A DNA stretch of 64,000 nt from Corallium rubrum. Lineage: Eukaryota; Cnidaria; Anthozoa; Scleralcyonacea; Coralliidae. The translations under genes were made by a program, and so were the position numbers. The stretch is taken from the NCBI GenBank assembly GCA_964035015.1, contig OZ035997.1, positions 13,614,536-13,678,535 on the forward strand, in the 5' to 3' direction. Positions 1 to 13,721 of the stretch are shown here, one piece after another. The notes under the pieces were generated by a model. It searched no databases. It saw only the letters and a program-made list of their open reading frames with translations, and was not told the DNA's origin. Positions within the stretch are counted from its first letter, which is position 1, and each line of letters begins with the position of its first letter.

Positions 1-3000
1 CGTTTAGATCAATCTCTCACTCGTTTAGATCAATCTCACACTCGTTTAGATCAATCTCACACTTGTTTAGATCAATCTCACACTCGTTTAGATCAATCTT
101 ACACTCGTTTAGATCAATCTCACACTCGTTTAGATCAATCTCTCATTCGTTTAGATCAACCTCACACTCGTTTAGATCAATCTCACACTCGTTTAGATCA
201 ATCTCTCACTCGTTTAGATCAATCTCTCACTCGTTTAGATCAATCTCACACTCTTTAGATCAATCTCATACTCGTTTAGATCAACCTCACACTCGTTTAG
301 ATCAATCTCACACTCGTTTAGATCAATCTCGCACTCGTTTAGATCAATCTCACTCTCGTTTAGATCAATCTCACACTGGTTTAGATCAATCTCACACTCG
401 TTTAGATCAATCTCACACTCGTTTAGATCAATCTCACACTCGTTTAGATCAATCTCTCATTCGTTTAGATCAACCTCACACTCGTTTAGATCAATCTCAC
501 ACTCGTTTAGATCAATCTCACACTCGTTTAGATCAATCTCACACTCGTTTAGATCAATCTCACACTCGTTTAGATCAATCTCACACTCGTTTAGATCAAT
601 CTCACACTCGTTTAGATCAATCTCACACTCGTTTAGATCAATCTCACACTCGTTTAGATCAATCTCTCATTCGTTTAGATCAACCTCACACTCGTTTAGA
701 TCAATCTCACACTCGTTTAGATCAATCTCACACTCGTTTAGATCAATCTCTCACTCGTTTAGATCAATCTCTCACTCGTTTAGATCAACCTCACACTAGT
801 TTAGATCAATCTCACACTGGTTTAGATCAATCTCACACTCGTTTAGATCAATCTCACACTCGTTTAGATCAATCTCACACTCGTTTAGATCAATCTCACA
901 CTCGTTTAGATCAATCTCACATTCGTTTAGATCAATCTCACACTCGTTTAGATCAATCTCACATTCGTTTAGATCAATCTCACACTCGTTTAGATCAATC
1001 TCACTCTCGTTTAGATCAATCTCACACTGGTTTAGATCAATCTCACACTCGTTTAGATCAATCTCACACTCGTTTAGATCAATCTCACACTCGTTTAGAT
1101 CAATCTCTCTTTCGTTTAGATCAACCTCACACTCGTTTAGATCAATCTCACACTCGTTTAGATCAATCTCTCACTCGTTTAGATCAATCTCTCACTCGTT
1201 TAGATCAATCTCACACTCTTTAGATCAATCTCACACTCGTTTAGATCAACCTCACACTCGTTTAGATCAATCTCTCACTCGTTTAGATCAATCTCTCACT
1301 CGTTTAGATCAACCTCACACTAGTTTAGATCAATCTCACACTGGTTTAGATCAATCTCACACTCGTTTAGATCAATCTCACACTCGTTTAGATCAATCTC
1401 ACACTCGTTTAGATCAATCTCACACTCGTTTAGATCAATCTCACATTCGTTTAGATCAATCTCACACTCGTTTAGATCAATCTCACATTCGTTTAGATCA
1501 ATCTCACACTCGTTTAGATCAATCTCACTCTCGTTTAGATCAATCTCACACTGGTTTAGATCAATCTCACACTCGTTTAGATCAATCTCACACTCGTTTA
1601 GATCAATCTCACACTCGTTTAGATCAATCTCTCTTTCGTTTAGATCAACCTCACACTCGTTTAGATCAATCTCACACTCGTTTAGATCAATCTCTCACTC
1701 GTTTAGATCAATCTCTCACTCGTTTAGATCAATCTCACACTCTTTAGATCAATCTCATACTCGTTTAGATCAACCTCACACTCGTTTAGATCAATCTCAC
1801 ACTCGTTTAGATCAATCTCGCACTCGTTTAGATCAATCTCACTCTCGTTTAGATCAATCTCACACTGGTTTAGATCAATCTCACACTCGTTTAGATCAAT
1901 CTCACACTCGTTTAGATCAATCTCACACTCGTTTAGATCAATCTCTCATTCGTTTAGATCAACCTCACACTCGTTTAGATCAATCTCACACTCGTTTAGA
2001 TCAATCTCTCACTCGTTTAGATCAATCTCTCACTCGTTTAGATCAATCTCACACTCTTTAGATCAATCTCATACTCGTTTAGATCAACCTCACACTCGTT
2101 TAGATCAATCTCACACTCGTTTAGATCAATCTCGCACTCGTTTAGATCAATCTCGCACTCGTTTAGATCAATCTCACTCTCGTTTAGATCAATCTCACAC
2201 TCGTTTAGATCAATCTCACACTCGTTTAGATCAATCTCTCATTCGTTTAGATCAACCTCACACTCGTTTAGATCAATCTCACACTCGTTTAGATCAATCT
2301 CACACTCGTTTAGATCAATCTCACACTCGTTTAGATCAATCTCACATTCGTTTAGATCAATCTCACACTCGTTTAGATCAATCTCACACTCGTTTAGATC
2401 AATCTCACACTCGTTTAGATCAATCTCACACTCGTTTAGATCAATCTCTCATTCGTTTAGATCAACCTCACACTCGTTTAGATCAATCTCACACTCGTTT
2501 AGATCAATCTCACACTCGTTTAGATCAATCTCTCACTCGTTTAGATCAATCTCTCACTCGTTTAGATCAACCTCACACTAGTTTAGATCAATCTCACACT
2601 GGTTTAGATCAATCTCACACTCGTTTAGATCAATCTCACACTCGTTTAGATCAATCTCACACTCGTTTAGATCAATCTCACACTCGTTTAGATCAATCTC
2701 ACATTCGTTTAGATCAATCTCACACTCGTTTAGATCAATCTCACATTCGTTTAGATCAATCTCACACTCGTTTAGATCAATCTCACTCTCGTTTAGATCA
2801 ATCTCACACTGGTTTAGATCAATCTCACACTCGTTTAGATCAATCTCACACTCGTTTAGATCAATCTCACACTCGTTTAGATCAATCTCTCTTTCGTTTA
2901 GATCAACCTCACACTCGTTTAGATCAATCTCACACTCGTTTAGATCAATCTCTCACTCGTTTAGATCAATCTCTCACTCGTTTAGATCAATCTCACACTC

Positions 3001-4697
3001 TTTAGATCAATCTCATACTCGTTTAGATCAACCTCACACTCGTTTAGATCAATCTCACACTCGTTTAGATCAATCTCACACTCGTTTAGATCAATCTCAC
3101 TCTCGTTTAGATCAATCTCACACTGGTTTAGATCAATCTCACACTCGTTTAGATCAATCTCACACTCGTTTAGATCAATCTCACACTCGTTTAGATCAAT
3201 CTCTCATTCGTTTAGATCAACCTCACACTCGTTTAGATCAATCTCACACTCGTTTAGATCAATCTCTCACTCGTTTAGATCAATCTCTCACTCGTTTAGA
3301 TCAATCTCACACTCTTTTAGATCAATCTCATACTCGTTTAGATCAACCTCACACTCGTTTAGATCAATCTCACACTCGTTTAGATCAATCTCGCACTCGT
3401 TTAGATCAATCTCGCACTCGTTTAGATCAATCTCACTCTCGTTTAGATCAATCTCACACTGGTTTAGATCAATCTCACACTCGTTTAGATCAATCTCATA
3501 CTCGTTTAGATCAATCTCACACTCGTTTAGATCAATCTCACGCTCGTTTAGATCAATCTCACACTCGTTTAGATCAATCTCATACTCGTTTAGATCAATC
3601 TCACACTTGTTTAGATCAATTTCACACTGGTTTAGATCAACCTCGCACTCGTTTAGATCAATCTCACACTCGTTTAGATCAATTTCCGACTCATTTAGAT
3701 CAACCTCGCACTCGTTTAGATCAATCTCACACTCGTTTAGATAAATCTCCCACTCGTTTAGATCAATCTCATACTCGTTTGGATCAATCTCACACTGGTT
3801 TAGATCAATCTCTCACTCGTTTAGATCAATCTCTCACTCGTTTAGATCAACCTCACACTAGTTTAGATCAATCGCACACTGGTTTAGATCAATCTCACAC
3901 TCGTTTAGATCAATCTCACACTGGTTTAGATCAATCTCACACTCGTTTAGATCAATCTCACACTCGTTTAGATCAATCTCACATTCGTTTAGATCAATCT
4001 CTCTTTCGTTTAGATCAACCTCACACTCGTTTAGATCAATCTCACACTCGTTTAGATCAATCTCTCACTCGTTTAGATCAATCTCTCACTCGTTTAGATC
4101 AATCTCACACTCTTTAGATCAATCTCATACTCGTTTAGATCAACCTCACACTCGTTTAGATCAATCTCACACTCGTTTAGATCAATCTCGCACTCGTTTA
4201 GATCAATCTCGCACTCGTTTAGATCAATCTCACTCTCGTTTAGATCAATCTCACACTGGTTTAGATCAATCTCACACTCGTTTAGATCAATCTCATACTC
4301 GTTTAGATCAATCTCACACTCGTTTAGATCAATCTCACGCTCGTTTAGATCAATCTCACACTCGTTTAGATCAATCTCATACTCGTTTAGATCAATCTCA
4401 CACTTGTTTAGATCAATCTCACACTGGTTTAGATCAACCTCGCACTCGTTTAGATCAATCTCACACTCGTTTAGATCAATTTCCGACTCATTTAGATCAA
4501 CCTCGCACTCGTTTAGATCAATCTCACACTCGTTTAGATCAATCTCACGCTCGTTTAGATCAATCTCATACTCGTTTGGATCAATCTCACACTCGTTTAG
4601 ATCAATCTCACACTCGTTTAGATCAATCTCACACTCGTTTAGATCAACCTCGCACTCGTTTAGATCAATTTCACACTCGTTTAGATCAACCTCACAC
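1..4697. repeat. 21-bp minisatellite array (about 224 units)
   Basis: The unit is CGTTTAGATCAATCTCACACT and variants, repeated without interruption from the window edge. Because 21 is a multiple of three, several frames stay open for hundreds of codons (heptapeptides such as RLDQSHT). These long ORFs are a by-product of the repeat and not evidence of a gene. Variant units (CTCATTCG..., CACTGG, CACTAG, AACCTCAC) recur in the same order, so there is a higher-order repeat. A unit shortened by one base (CACTCTTTAG) recurs near 250, 1216, 1738, 2051, 2998 and 4110 and breaks the frame each time. The array continues off the left edge. Confidence 0.98.
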
Positions 4698-5199
4698 AGC
4701 AACACAACCGAACCAGATTAAACAAGAAAAGATGTGGACAGCCTTCCCATATATTCACACCATATCTGAGATGCCAGCCAGATTACTACGACAACATAAT
4801 ATAGAGGTAGCCCACAAACCAGTCCACAAACTGGCAACCAACTTCACTAAACACAAAGATAGGATTACCAACACAGACCGATGCAACGCCATCTACATGT
4901 TTCCATGCCACGACTGTCCACAACAATACATAGGAGAGACATCAAAGAAAGTGGAAACACGGGTGACAGAACACAAAAACGCTATTAGACGACACGACCC
5001 TAGATCTCTTCCGGCAAACCACGCAGACGACTATGGACACACTTTTGACTGGTCACAAACAAAGATACTAGGCCAAGCCACTACAAGATTTTCTCGTGAA
5101 TTCAAAGAAGCCTGGCACAGCATCGACAGATCCACATTCAATCGACACACAGAAATACCCACAGCCTACCGTCAATTTAAACATGATTGCTTGAGTTGA
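4698..5199 (+). pseudogene. Penelope-like retroelement, C-terminal GIY-YIG endonuclease fragment
   Basis: The open frame ends at TGA 5197-5199. It encodes the inter-domain linker of a Penelope-like element (…FPYIHTISE…) and then a GIY-YIG type endonuclease: IYMFPC, Cys-x2-Cys, QYIGET, and ETRVTEH with the conserved Arg and His. In PLEs this domain nicks target DNA after the reverse transcriptase domain. Here the reverse transcriptase is absent. The frame instead runs upstream, without a stop, into the 21-bp minisatellite (open from about 4576). The element is therefore 5'-truncated, or its 5' part has been replaced by satellite. The family call is firm. Whether the fused frame is translated is unknown. 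Confidence 0.85.
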
Positions 5200-6066
5200 T
5201 GGAATAAAACGTGCAGATTATAATCCATCAAACAATATCCGCAACACAAGCACATAAGAAGAACCCAATAACACCGGAGCTTAGCCTAGTTTCTAGCCTT
5301 TCGTTTCTGCCATGAGCTTGGCCGCGTAGTCGGTTTGGGTTCTTGGGAAGACTAGGGAGAGGCAGGAAACGAGAAGGCCTAGCAACATTTGCAAAAAGGT
5401 CCTGCCCAGAATCGTTCTGCATGAGGATGTCTGCAAAGATTTTACCAAAGATCTTGGCGATCGAAAGAAGGAAATTATGGAATATATTCCAATTGGAGCT
5501 CGAAATGAAAATTTAACTGTTTAACTTTCAACTTTTGGCGGTTGCAGAAGGAAAGCTAGTGATAAGAAACTAGACCAGTGAACCTTCGTCGATCAGAGGT
5601 GAGTAGGCTTGTATTATTTTATGCAGATGGAAATAGTAAGTGTCGGGAAACACTTAGCACGCCATAACATCACAGTTCTTCCTCAATAAACAACTGAGCT
5701 GTATTAAGTGAAAGTGTTTAGGAATGTTCACTTCCGAAACGTGTCAACCGAGGAAGGCCTAGAAACTAGGCTAATCGGAGCTATAATTCCCCTGAAGTAC
5801 GATACGGACAAAACAACCAATCACTACACCACGACAACAAACAATAAACCAATGAGACGCTTACAACGATTACAATCACGAAGACACATGGATGATCAAC
5901 ACAATAAAACACTAGACTTATCATCTTTCTCTCACTTCTGATGAAGACTCGAAGACTCAAGATTCCTGGTAACTCTGATCACCTGCTCGTTTTCGTCCAA
6001 AGGTCTGTTTCGCATGGCCCGAGTTCAAATATCTTATTAGATGTTTTGGTGTGTAGTATCGCTGTA

Positions 6067-6101
<35 letters not shown>

Positions 6102-6915
6102 GCAGCCCGCAGGGCGAGTCAAAATACAAACAACGGGATTTATTATACAACTGCTCTGATCAACAAATTTTTATGGAAAAAGAAAACTCTAAAAAGGCCA
6201 GAGAAGTAGCGTGACTTGCACCAGGACAAAATAATAAGCATACATGAAGTAGTCTCCCGTGTGTAAATTTGATTGGCTAACAAAATCTGTCAAACCGGTT
6301 TTCTACTATCCAAATAACTAACTATCCAAATATCGCTGTATATTTGTACTCATTTTTAGCGTTATTTGGACAGTTTTTAATGCAATTGTATAATAATGGT
6401 CATTATTTCCACCGCCATTATTTTGTTGGTTAATTCCACCGCCAACATTTTGTGCGTTTTGCCATCCATGACCGCCCGGTCACCATCGTTTCATTTTTAG
6501 TTGGCTTGTCGCACCAACGACAATGAGCGAGAAAAGGAAAAGCAACTTCAAATTTATCATCTTGACTTGATGTTTTCAGCTTTCTCTGAAGTTAACTTAC
6601 GTCAGCTTTCCTTTAAGTGGCTACATTGAACTTGTGTCATTCGAAATTTCTGTAGCGTTAATCTGTCAGTTGAAATTTGTTCAACCAAGGAAGATACGCA
6701 CCCCCATATAAATTCGATTTGTCAAAATCTATGCAATTATTTATTTATTTATTAACTTTGCAACCATACAAGTGTGCGAAAGAATTAAATACAAGTTTAA
6801 AAAATAACGGTGCAAGACTTGGTCATGGTTGAAGGTATGGTCAACAGGACATGAGTCCCATGTGAAGACCAACCTGACAAAAAGAATACAGAGTAGACAT
6901 AAATTAAAGACAAGG
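5200..6915. other. Non-coding PLE 3' flank and fold-back debris
   Basis: No convincing exon was seen. A stretch near 5277-5305 (GAGCTTAGCCTAGTTTCTAG) recurs inverted near 5751-5780 (CCTAGAAACTAGGCTAATCG), which looks like inverted PLE termini. At 5938 there is CTGATGA followed by AGACTCGAAG, reminiscent of an eroded hammerhead core but lacking the GAAA box. A short perfect dyad (TATTTTGAC…GTCAAAATA) with a GC-rich loop lies near 6091-6130. Confidence 0.5.
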
Positions 6916-7061
6916 GCCGTGAGCGATGAAAGAGCGGCTGTATTCGGCTATTCGCAGTGTAATGCCTGTATTTCGGCGGTGCATCAACCTCTTAACGTTA
7001 TTGATTTCGGCAAAAATTAAAATTATAGTTTGCATATACATAAACAGCATTTCTTTTTATA

Positions 7062-10000
7062 TTATTCGATAGCATAAACATAATTACTAAATTCCTTTCC
7101 AGCACAAGCCATTTTTGATTGGTCATCACACGGTGTTTTCCATTTTGTGTCAACACACTCAGTAGAACTGCCATCCTCTTTAAATGTATTTTCGTCGTTG
7201 GATGGTCCAGACCAACATTCGCCTGTTAATTGTTAAGATAAGAAAAAAGTTAACGTTACCACGGGTTATCGCATTATCACAAAAACCTGATATACCCGCG
7301 GAAGAGGCCCACACGTTATATCGTTATGTGTTAGTTAACTGCATGCATGAGGAAAATTCAAAATAAATTAAAGTTTAATCAGTGTCTTTATATGTGATAA
7401 AGATACCTCCTGATTTACATAAACTTTAGCTTTAATTTTCTCGGCTTATAGACAAGGTTACTTTTCAAACTTACTACGCCAATGAACTTACCAAGTGGTT
7501 CGCTTTTTAAGCAGTTTAATAAACTTGTTTTATCAGATGTAAAAACACTTGGCTTCATCTGATAAAACACTCTTGCTCGTTTATTAAACAGTACATCAAC
7601 AAATTCTCAACTTATTGATACAAATTTTGTTCTTTTTAATTATAGAAAATTTACTAATTCTTTGAAGATTTGCATATATGGCGACAAATAGTAATATACA
7701 AGCGAGAATTTGTGGTATATACCACGTTTATATATAATAAAAATTACATTAAATAATAAACAGCATTAAATAATAAAGGTAGTGTTACCAGAAATTCTCG
7801 TTTGTATTATAGAAAGTTCCTAAAAAATTTTGCATTCACGACCATTTTGCTTTTCTTTATCCAAAACACTACCTACACACTGTTCTAGCATTTTTACACT
7901 CTCAGATAATTCAAGATTGTTGAATGTCATTAGCCAATTAGAAATTAGTAAAATTGATTGAAATGTTATCAAGAGAATTTTGCTAGATCGCGTAACATGT
8001 TGTCAAAGTATAGCGAAATCAGTACATTACAAATATTACTCAATAGATTTTCCAACTCACAGTAACCCGTGCATATTTTGACTTAACTATATACCTAAGT
8101 AACTTACAAAACAAATTCTATGCATTTACAGTAAATACAGTAGTCATAGCACACATATAATTGCAATAAACGAGTAAGTGAATACAAGTACCACATTGTA
8201 TACATGAACTATATATCTCTAACTTATTAATAATTCTTGGAAAACAAAAGAAATTAGCACACTATATCAATTAAACACTCGAAAGAGTGTTTGCCGAGTA
8301 GTCAAAAATTATTTTAATTTTTTCCACCTTTTTATATTTTTTCACATTTTTCATAAACTTCTATAATTGATTAAAATAAGTTTGTCTGAAATAAATGCGA
8401 TGGTTATGCAACGTATAAAAAGCGTTTAATTGTTAGGTAATCTGAAGTTATTTACATCTTACCATAATATTGAATTCCAAAAAATTTATAACCTTTGGAT
8501 TTGGCAACATTAGCGCATCGACAAACAAAATCTGGAAGGTAATTGATCCAGTTCCCCCAGTCAATCTCTATTCCACTGTATATTTTAGTTAAACTGCTAT
8601 CACGATCAGTTAAAATATATTCAGGAAGGGGTCGAGGTTTTTTCAGGTTATCCTTATAACATCCCATCTTCTTAAGCGAAAGTGCACAGGAAACTAAAAG
8701 CAAAAAAAAAACACACCTGAAATTTGTAAGTCGACTTCATGGATTTAAAAAAAACAACACCTTTTCTTGTCGGTGGGTTTTCTTTGTGACGAGTAAAATT
8801 TAGTTACCGCAATTTTGCCGCATCGGTACGGCATTCGGTTTTATCCATTCTAGCAGTTTCGGTATTCATTAAGTTTTCAACGCGGTACTGTGGTATTTCA
8901 CGATTTTCTTTTCGGTGTTACGGTTCGGAGTACCCCCCAATGTCCCCCTCAGTATAAATTATACTGTTATCCGCTTGTGCCTTGATATAAGTCTTACAAT
9001 CTATAGTTAAGCAATTTGTAAGGGCTGGCAAGTACGCGGAGCCTGAATCGAAGGCTGAATGTGGTGCATACTTCACACTGGTGAACATATTTACGATCGT
9101 ACGTTCAAGAGAGTTGTCAGTCGCATCTGATCATTAAACAACAAAGTCAGTCAGACACTTTCAAAGTCTACTAACGTGCAAGAACACCTTGATCAAAAGG
9201 CAAAGCTGTTCAATTGTTTGTACAACATGCCTCATGGCCTCACTCAGTCTACTCAGTCACAGCGGAAGTATAAAATGTGCAAAAATGCAAAATCGTGACA
9301 CCAAAAAAAAAAAAGAAAGAAAAACCCCGAGCCGAAAACTAGACTCGGTCTACTACAGATACGATGGTCCGAGTAATAATATATGAATCCAATATCTACT
9401 GAAACTATTGAAAATTTGCAGCCATAGTATTATAACAATTATTTATAGCGCATTCAGTTCTTGCTTTTAAACAGAATTAATTTTGGTTGAACAAGATAAG
9501 ATATCCCGATTAAATTAATATTATTAAGAAATTGTTAGGATTTTTCTAAATTTCTATTGATAAACAATTAACATCAAACAGGTTTACATCACAAATATAC
9601 TCAAAGCGTACTTTGTAAGAGTACTAAATGTGTATATATGGTTAAATTTGCTGGGTTATTTTACCATGCAGTTATTGAACTATAATTAATACTAATAACA
9701 ATTTTTGTATCAGTAAGTTTCCTAAATCTCACGTACTGGAGCTAGGGGCTGTTCACAAAATACGTCACGGTGTTTTCACGGATTTTTGACATTTCCGTAC
9801 CCCCGGTGACGCTGGGTGACGGATGTAATCACCTCCTTTAGAAATACACGTATTTCTTTACTTTGGGCTAACCACCCCCACTCCCCATACTCCAATATAT
9901 CGGCTACATTATAGATTTTTTCTTCGTGTAATAGTATAAGAAATATGTACATAGATAGTATCCAAAACTTTATAAAACTGAAAAAAAACATCGTGAACAG

Positions 10001-10539
10001 CTGTTAACTTTGATAATGATAACGGTTTAATAAAGATAGCAAAGTGTAAAAGGTCGTACTTTACAAATAATTTATAACATTAGAGTGTATAGATGTACTT
10101 TTCTCACCAACAGTGTATTAAACAGAATACTTTAGTTTGTCCGTCACGTGACTGTTTGTTATACCTCTCCGCCCCTTGTGACATTATGTGACACCACCCC
10201 CACCCCCAAGCGTCAAGTATTTTGTGAACGGCTCCTTAAACACATTGTGCTAATTACCTTCTCCTGGTTCTGGCGTCTTGGTTGGAGGTAGGTTAGTTGT
10301 CTGTGGTGGTGCTGTGGTTGTCTGTGGTGGTGCTGTGGTTGTCTGTGGTGGTAGTGTAGTTGTCTGTGGTGGTGGATTAGTTGGTGGTGGTGGATTAGTT
10401 GGTGGTGGTGTTACAGGATTAATGGTTGGTGGCAGGGTAGGCACTGAAGTGGCAGTAGGCAACGGTGGTTGCGTTGTTGTCTGCGTATGGCAAAATATCA
10501 GAGGGCAGAATCTTGGAATCTTTGTTGACTTTACTGTAC
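7062..10539 (-). CDS. Secreted modular protein, 3' exons, copy A (P/T-rich linker + Cys-rich domain)
   Basis: Three exons can be read on the minus strand: 10258-10539, 8463-8693 and 7062-7222 (stop TAA). All junctions have AG acceptors and GT donors, and all introns are phase 1. The first exon encodes a short Cys-containing stretch and a Pro/Thr-rich, mucin-like linker (PPQTTT repeats). The second encodes GCYKDN…LPEYI…[21 protein letters not shown]. The third completes the domain with GECWSG and ends with further Cys residues. The GCYxD…GYxxFGxQxxGECWSG signature is familiar from secreted or surface proteins of cnidarians and other invertebrates; I do not know a function. No signal peptide exon is visible. 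Copy A lacks the two EGF exons present in copy B, so it is probably a truncated paralogue. Confidence 0.75.
9340..9380. repeat. Hairpin motif next to an A-rich run, copy 1
   Basis: CTAGACTCGG…CCGAGTAATA can fold as a hairpin and follows an A-rich tract. The same arrangement recurs at about 31982-32020 and 36523-36555. The family is not identified. On the minus strand the hairpin is followed by CTAG, as in a Helitron 3' end, but the copies share sequence beyond CTAG. Confidence 0.5.
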
Positions 10540-10682
10540 CTAAAGTAAAAAGAAAACTTATACGCTGTGTTTAAGCAGTGACGTATTAAAAATTTATGGT
10601 GCCTTGTCTGACCTCTCTCTCTGTGTTGCTACGAACGTACGTTGCCCAATAAGACAGTTACAGTTGCAGACACAGTCACGCA

Positions 10683-11036
10683 GTCCCAGTGACAGTGACA
10701 GTGACAGTGACAGTGACAGTGACAGTGACAGTGACAGTGACAGTGACAGTGACAGTGACAGTGACAGTGACAGTGGCATTGACGGTGACGGTGACGGTGA
10801 CGGTGACGGTGACAGTGGCATTGACAGTGACAGTGACAGTGACAGTGACAGTGACAGTGACAGTGACAGTGACAGTGGCAGTCACAGTCACAGTCACAGT
10901 CACAGTCACAGTCACAGTCACAGTCACAGTCACAGTCACAGTCACAGTCACAGTCACAGTCACAGTCACAGTCACAGTCACAGTCACAGTCACAGTCACA
11001 GTCACAGTCACAGTCACAGTCACAGTCACAGTCACT
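10683..11036. repeat. Hexanucleotide array (CAGTGA)n changing to (CAGTCA)n
   Basis: This is a pure hexamer array. CAGTGA units with two short CGGTGA blocks and CATTGA interruptions give way to an uninterrupted CAGTCA block from about 10880. All frames are open and translate as SD, HS or TV dipeptides; none is a real gene. The array sits exactly where copy A lacks the 5.6 kb present in copy B. Confidence 0.97.
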
Positions 11037-13721
11037 AGTATAGAAGCGGAAGCTATGCAGTTCGTTTTTGTAAAATAATATTTTGTTTGACAAATTATTT
11101 TATACTATAGTTGTTTTAATTTATACTAAAAACCGCGCATGGATGACTCGGCTCGAATCTGGCTCATTACAGTATAATTGTTAAATATATTATATACTAT
11201 ATATGCCAATATGGTCGTGCGGCGGAAAAATCCGTTTTGATATCAACTTACCCATAAGACATGCCAGTAAAATTAATGAAAGTTTTTGGCTAAGCATTCT
11301 CGGTATTTACACTTAGCTAAAAAACATAAAAAGATTCAATTCTACATATTTCAAATAAAGTTCAATAAGAGCGCAAGAACTGCTATAGGAAATTCATTTA
11401 GGTTAACTTTAAGCGGTAATAAGCTGAGATTGAAATTTGAAAAGTTAGTTTACCAAAAACAATCTTATCTCGAATGGTTGTCGATTAAGAGTGCGGTTAA
11501 GAGTGTAGCCAAAATTTGTAGTCACTTGCTTTGTACCCACTTCAATCTGATCAAAAGTCTCATTGAACTTTATGTGTAGTTTATATATATTTTTGTCTTT
11601 TTTACATTTTTTATTGTGCAGGTGTTTTTAGATTTTCCCTAATGCTCTAGCTATATGCAGGAGAGCAGGAGAGCTCATTCGTTAACTTTAATTTCCTGTC
11701 CACTTATGACGCCTGACGATTTTCTTCCTGTTTGGTAAGGGGAAGCCCTGCACATGCAACGATGAGTCAAACCATCGTTTTGGCTGTGATCAAGGAGTAC
11801 ACATTTGATTTTCGCATAAAGTTCTATATATACATGCATTGGGTAACCAGCGAGTGCCAATATACATTTCAAGTTGGTGGCGATGTTATAGGATTTGGTA
11901 CTGCCAAAGAAAAATGTATAATGAATAATTATAGCATTTTCACGAAGTGCATGCCTGTCGGTCATGTTAAAAGTGTTTTTGTACAAATAGAAAAGTTATA
12001 TATTTGTTTTGTACAATCAATAACTTGTATACAGAATGCCAGTTAAAAACTAGTGCTTTTCTGGTTTTATTATATGAACGAACTATGGTGACAGTTGAAG
12101 TAAGCCGTTACCACGAAAGGGGTTTTGTTTGCGAAGTTTGCGGCATTTTAAAGAAAGCTACATACAAGTATATGACAACAGCACTAATGAGAAAGACGAA
12201 GATTCTATTTTCTTTAGAAGTTTAAGATATTAGCATTTAACATCATGAATATTACCTTCTATATACTGTAGCTTTTACCGTCTTCAGCTTTCGTTATCTG
12301 CAAATTATCGCTATATATAATCTCTACACTGAGAAACTTGTTCGTGTGTCTCCTCAACATGTATATAACTCTAGATCGATCAACCTTTCATAATCCAAGT
12401 GAGTGGGGAATGGGGATGTTACTTGTTGTTCTTTTTATTTTAATTGATATTTCCGGTGCGTTCTATCCTTAGATATCAACAATTATATAAGATGAAATGC
12501 ATTTTTAGGGAAAATACTTTTCCTCTACTATATATGCAAATTCATTTCCTCATTTTTACATCCCTGTAATTAATATCGGGTCACTCAATTTATGATGCTT
12601 ATGATGCTTCAATATAGGCTATAGAGCAGTATATATAGTTATCATTAATATTACGTTTCACCTTTGACTTTATCTTCAGAAATCATTTTTACTACGACAA
12701 TATCAAAAACTTCTATTTTTTAGGTTTAGCTGCTTATGTAAATCTAGTTGAAGTTATTTTTGGTGTCGACAATACTGTCTTATTACCTATTAGTTAAATA
12801 AGGTTCAAGATTGCTTTTAACTTCACGCAAACACTGTGTGTATGATCTCACTTGCATGCGTGCACGTAGCTAGGCAGATTATTTCACCATTGCATGTCAT
12901 ATTTCTCATCAAGGATGTTTAAGCATAAATTTTTACACCAAAACAAATAATTATTTTTGAATTTGTTGTAAGTGTGCCAACATATTTTAAGTACTTGTCA
13001 AATTATTTTACAAATATTTTAATAACCTTAGACTTATAAACAATACTGCATTAAAGAATTAAACAAAATTTCAAAAAGCTTTGTCTATTCAGTCTGATTT
13101 CTGAGAGCGTGTATTTATACCTAGGAGTATTATAACATGTTTCAGGACGTTGCACATCTAGGTTAGAGTATAGGGCCTGACGTTTCGACGGCCTTAGCGG
13201 CGGTCATCTTGAACTTCACAGTCAAATGAAATGGTAGTTCCCGGTTCATTATGTCACGATTGCGGTATGCGTGGAATCCGTGGTGGGTGTTGTTCGTGGG
13301 TGGTGCTCTCAGTATTTGTTTGTCGGTGTTGTCGAGGGAAAATATCTACTGTTTGTTAAGTTGTTTGTAACTTTTGGATAAGTTATCTGTAAGGTGTTGG
13401 TAATGGTTGTAATCGGTCTTTATCAACAGTCTTTCTCAAGACTACTCTAACCTAGAGCAACTTTCTCAAACATGCTACCTATATTTATATTGCTTAATAG
13501 AATATTGATATAATTGTTCCATTGGCCTATTTATCATAAAGTCATCATAATAGCTGATGCAGATTCTGGACTCCCCGTTATTCCAAATGATAATGAAATG
13601 TTCTTCTAACTCAGTAGAAGAGTAACGCGACAACACGAAAAAATGCAAGTTCTGGCTGATTTTAACTTTTTTACTGCTGTCAATGGGATGAGTATATATA
13701 TCATTGTAGATATGGGAAATG

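Larger units (their letters stand above)
6916..10682. repeat. Segmental duplication, copy A, left part
   Basis: From GCCGTGAGCGATGAAAGAGC onward the sequence matches 29599-33349 in the same orientation, with only small indels and scattered substitutions. It carries three exons of the secreted-protein gene. Sequence before 6916 is unrelated to that before 29599, so this is a breakpoint. Both copies reach the same CAGTGA hexamer array at their right side. Confidence 0.93.

Noticed and set aside
63..1223. 386-residue open frame in the minisatellite
   Set aside because: Every frame of a 21-bp repeat stays open. Composition is only the heptapeptide, with no start context or domain.
1..4697. CRISPR-like array
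   Set aside because: The repeats are contiguous with no spacers, and the setting is eukaryotic.
5938..5965. Hammerhead ribozyme after the first PLE
   Set aside because: CTGATGA is present but the GAAA box and a proper stem II are not.
10604..11093. Ser-Asp, His-Ser and Thr-Val repeat ORFs
   Set aside because: Produced by the hexamer array in all six frames.
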